From assembly GCA_021814065.1 (NCBI GenBank), contig JAKAIZ010000007.1:1-34502 (forward strand): a DNA stretch of 34,502 nucleotides, given 5' to 3'. Shown here piece after piece: positions 33,548 through 34,502 of this stretch (within the stretch, counting starts at the first letter, position 1; every line of letters starts with the position of its first letter). Source of the stretch: Nitrospirota bacterium (GTDB lineage Bacteria > Nitrospirota > Thermodesulfovibrionia > Thermodesulfovibrionales > UBA6898). The notes beneath the pieces were generated by a model, which worked only from the letters and a program-made list of their open reading frames with translations, was not told where the DNA came from and searched no databases. The translations under genes were made by a program, and so were the position numbers.

Positions 33548-34502
33548 TCAGGGTGGCGAAATCTTCAAATTCTTCATCTTTGTTCTCAACTGCTTCCTCG
33601 ATATCCCGAGAACGGTCGCAGTCCTGCTCTGGTTCCATCCGGACTTGTCAAGGGCAGCAAGAATAACCTTTTTTTCTATCTCGACAAGGTTCAAATTCCC
33701 TTCCGCAAGACCCGGCAATTCCCTTGCGCCCAGATCCGCAAGCTTCTTGGGAAGATAACTGCGCGTGATCATGTCGTGGGGAGACAACACCACGGCCCTT
33801 TCTATTACGTTCTCAAGTTCCCTGACATTTCCCGGCCAGTCATAATCCATGAAGGCCTCTATGACCGAAAAATCGAACCCCCTGAGGTCCTTCGCAAACT
33901 TCTTGTTACAAGCGTCAAGGAAATGATTTGCAAGAAGATGGATGTCCTCTTTCCTCTCCCTGAGGGGCGGCATATGGATTGAAATCACGTTCAGCCGGTA
34001 GAAGAGGTCTTCGCGGAATGCGCCCGCTCTGGTGGCCTCTTCGATGTCGCGGTTGGTAGCGGCCAGGATCCTCACGTCGACCTTTATCGGTTTCTTGCCG
34101 CCCAGTCTGTAGAATTCTCTTTCCTGGTAGAACCGTAAAAGCTTCTTCTGAAGATACAAATCGAGGTCGCCTATCTCGTCAAAGAAGAGCGTGCCGCCGT
34201 GTGCTGTCTCGAAAAGGCCGATTTTCCGCTCATAGGCGCAGGTAAAGGCGCCCTTCTCATAACCGAACAATTCCGGCTCAAGCAGGTCTAACGGGATCGT
34301 AGCGCAATTTATGGGGACAAACGGTCCGTCCTTCCTCGCAGACAACTGGTGAATTGCCCTCGCTGCGAGCTCCTTGCCGGTGCCGCTTTCCCCCGTAATC
34401 ATCACGCTGGCCCCGGTGGCGCTCACCTTCCCTATCGTGGAGAAAACATCCCTGATCGCGGCCGACCTGCCGAGCATATTTTCGAGCCCATACCTTCCGG
34501 AG
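33548..34502 (-). CDS. sigma-54-dependent activator (NtrC-like), 5' end outside the window
   Basis: The frame stays open to the window edge (RYGLEN precedes the first visible ATG codon at 34477), so at least an N-terminal regulatory domain is missing. The visible ~317 residues hold an AAA+ domain with Walker A GESGTGKE, Walker B FFDEIGD and arginine-finger region FREDLFYRLNV. A Fis-type HTH follows (NQSRTATVLGISRKQLRTKM). The sigma-54 loop reads GAFTCA instead of GAFTGA; the cysteine codon is TGC at 34238-34240, one base from glycine GGC. Gene position suggests a two-component regulator linked to envelope stress, since degP is directly downstream; that is inference. Confidence 0.9.
   Translation of the reverse strand, partial: SGRYGLENMLGRSAAIRDVFSTIGKVSATGASVMITGESGTGKELAARAIHQLSARKDGPFVPINCATIPLDLLEPELFGYEKGAFTCAYERKIGLFETAHGGTLFFDEIGDLDLYLQKKLLRFYQEREFYRLGGKKPIKVDVRILAATNRDIEEATRAGAFREDLFYRLNVISIHMPPLRERKEDIHLLANHFLDACNKKFAKDLRGFDFSVIEAFMDYDWPGNVRELENVIERAVVLSPHDMITRSYLPKKLADLGARELPGLAEGNLNLVEIEKKVILAALDKSGWNQSRTATVLGISRKQLRTKMKNLKISPP

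Overview
The window looks like a chromosome segment of a strictly anaerobic, probably autotrophic bacterium. The gene mix (a bacterial-type CO dehydrogenase/acetyl-CoA synthase operon fused to a NuoEFG-like flavin/iron-sulfur module, NifA with a glnB-glnA operon, an octaheme hydroxylamine-oxidoreductase-like cytochrome remnant, and several sigma-54 activators) fits Nitrospirota (Thermodesulfovibrionia-like) or a related deltaproteobacterial lineage. This placement is inferred from gene content only; there is no rRNA or other phylogenetic marker apart from ileS.

Layout. Positions 1-1754 hold two type II toxin-antitoxin modules, divergently oriented and with unrelated antitoxin folds (ribbon-helix-helix VapB with PIN VapC; AbrB-type VapB with PIN VapC). 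A REP-like hairpin element lies between them. Positions 1776-5437 carry ileS and scpA on the minus strand. Positions 5600-6724 carry a secreted HExxH protein (DUF922-like) and a small exported TPR protein, convergent.

Positions 7008-19958 are the centre of the window: one minus-strand gene train read in the order (small orf), acsE, acsD, acsC, acsB, cooS, nuoE, nuoF, a stand-alone iron-sulfur protein, nuoG, closed by a perfect 15-bp-stem terminator at 6951-6985. It encodes the complete methyl-transfer/carbonyl half of the Wood-Ljungdahl pathway plus a predicted NAD(P)H/ferredoxin electron-transfer complex. The 199-aa iron-sulfur protein looks like a free-standing copy of the C-terminal half of the NuoF homologue beside it. 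The NuoG homologue keeps the molybdopterin-oxidoreductase fold but appears to lack the catalytic Cys/Sec of formate dehydrogenases. Spacers between the acs cistrons are built from short-period (6-7 bp) inverted repeats, and the same heptamer family sits inside the ileS reading frame.

Positions 20079-20735 hold a 5'-truncated octaheme Hao-like cytochrome with its own terminator. Then come xerD overlapping an RNase H-fold exonuclease gene (21022-22663), a plus-strand lipoamide-dehydrogenase-like flavoprotein (22896-24341), about 780 bp without a recognisable gene, and a secreted seven-bladed beta-propeller protein (25121-26377). A doubtful orf and a lipoprotein gene follow.

Positions 27575-31917 form a nitrogen-control locus: a minus-strand operon (class I glutamine amidotransferase, glnB, glnA) divergent from a NifA-type sigma-54 activator. 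Their shared intergenic region contains a run of ten Gs. The window ends with an HtrA/DegP protease and, upstream of it on the same strand, a second sigma-54 activator. The latter runs off the window edge and has GAFTCA where GAFTGA is expected.
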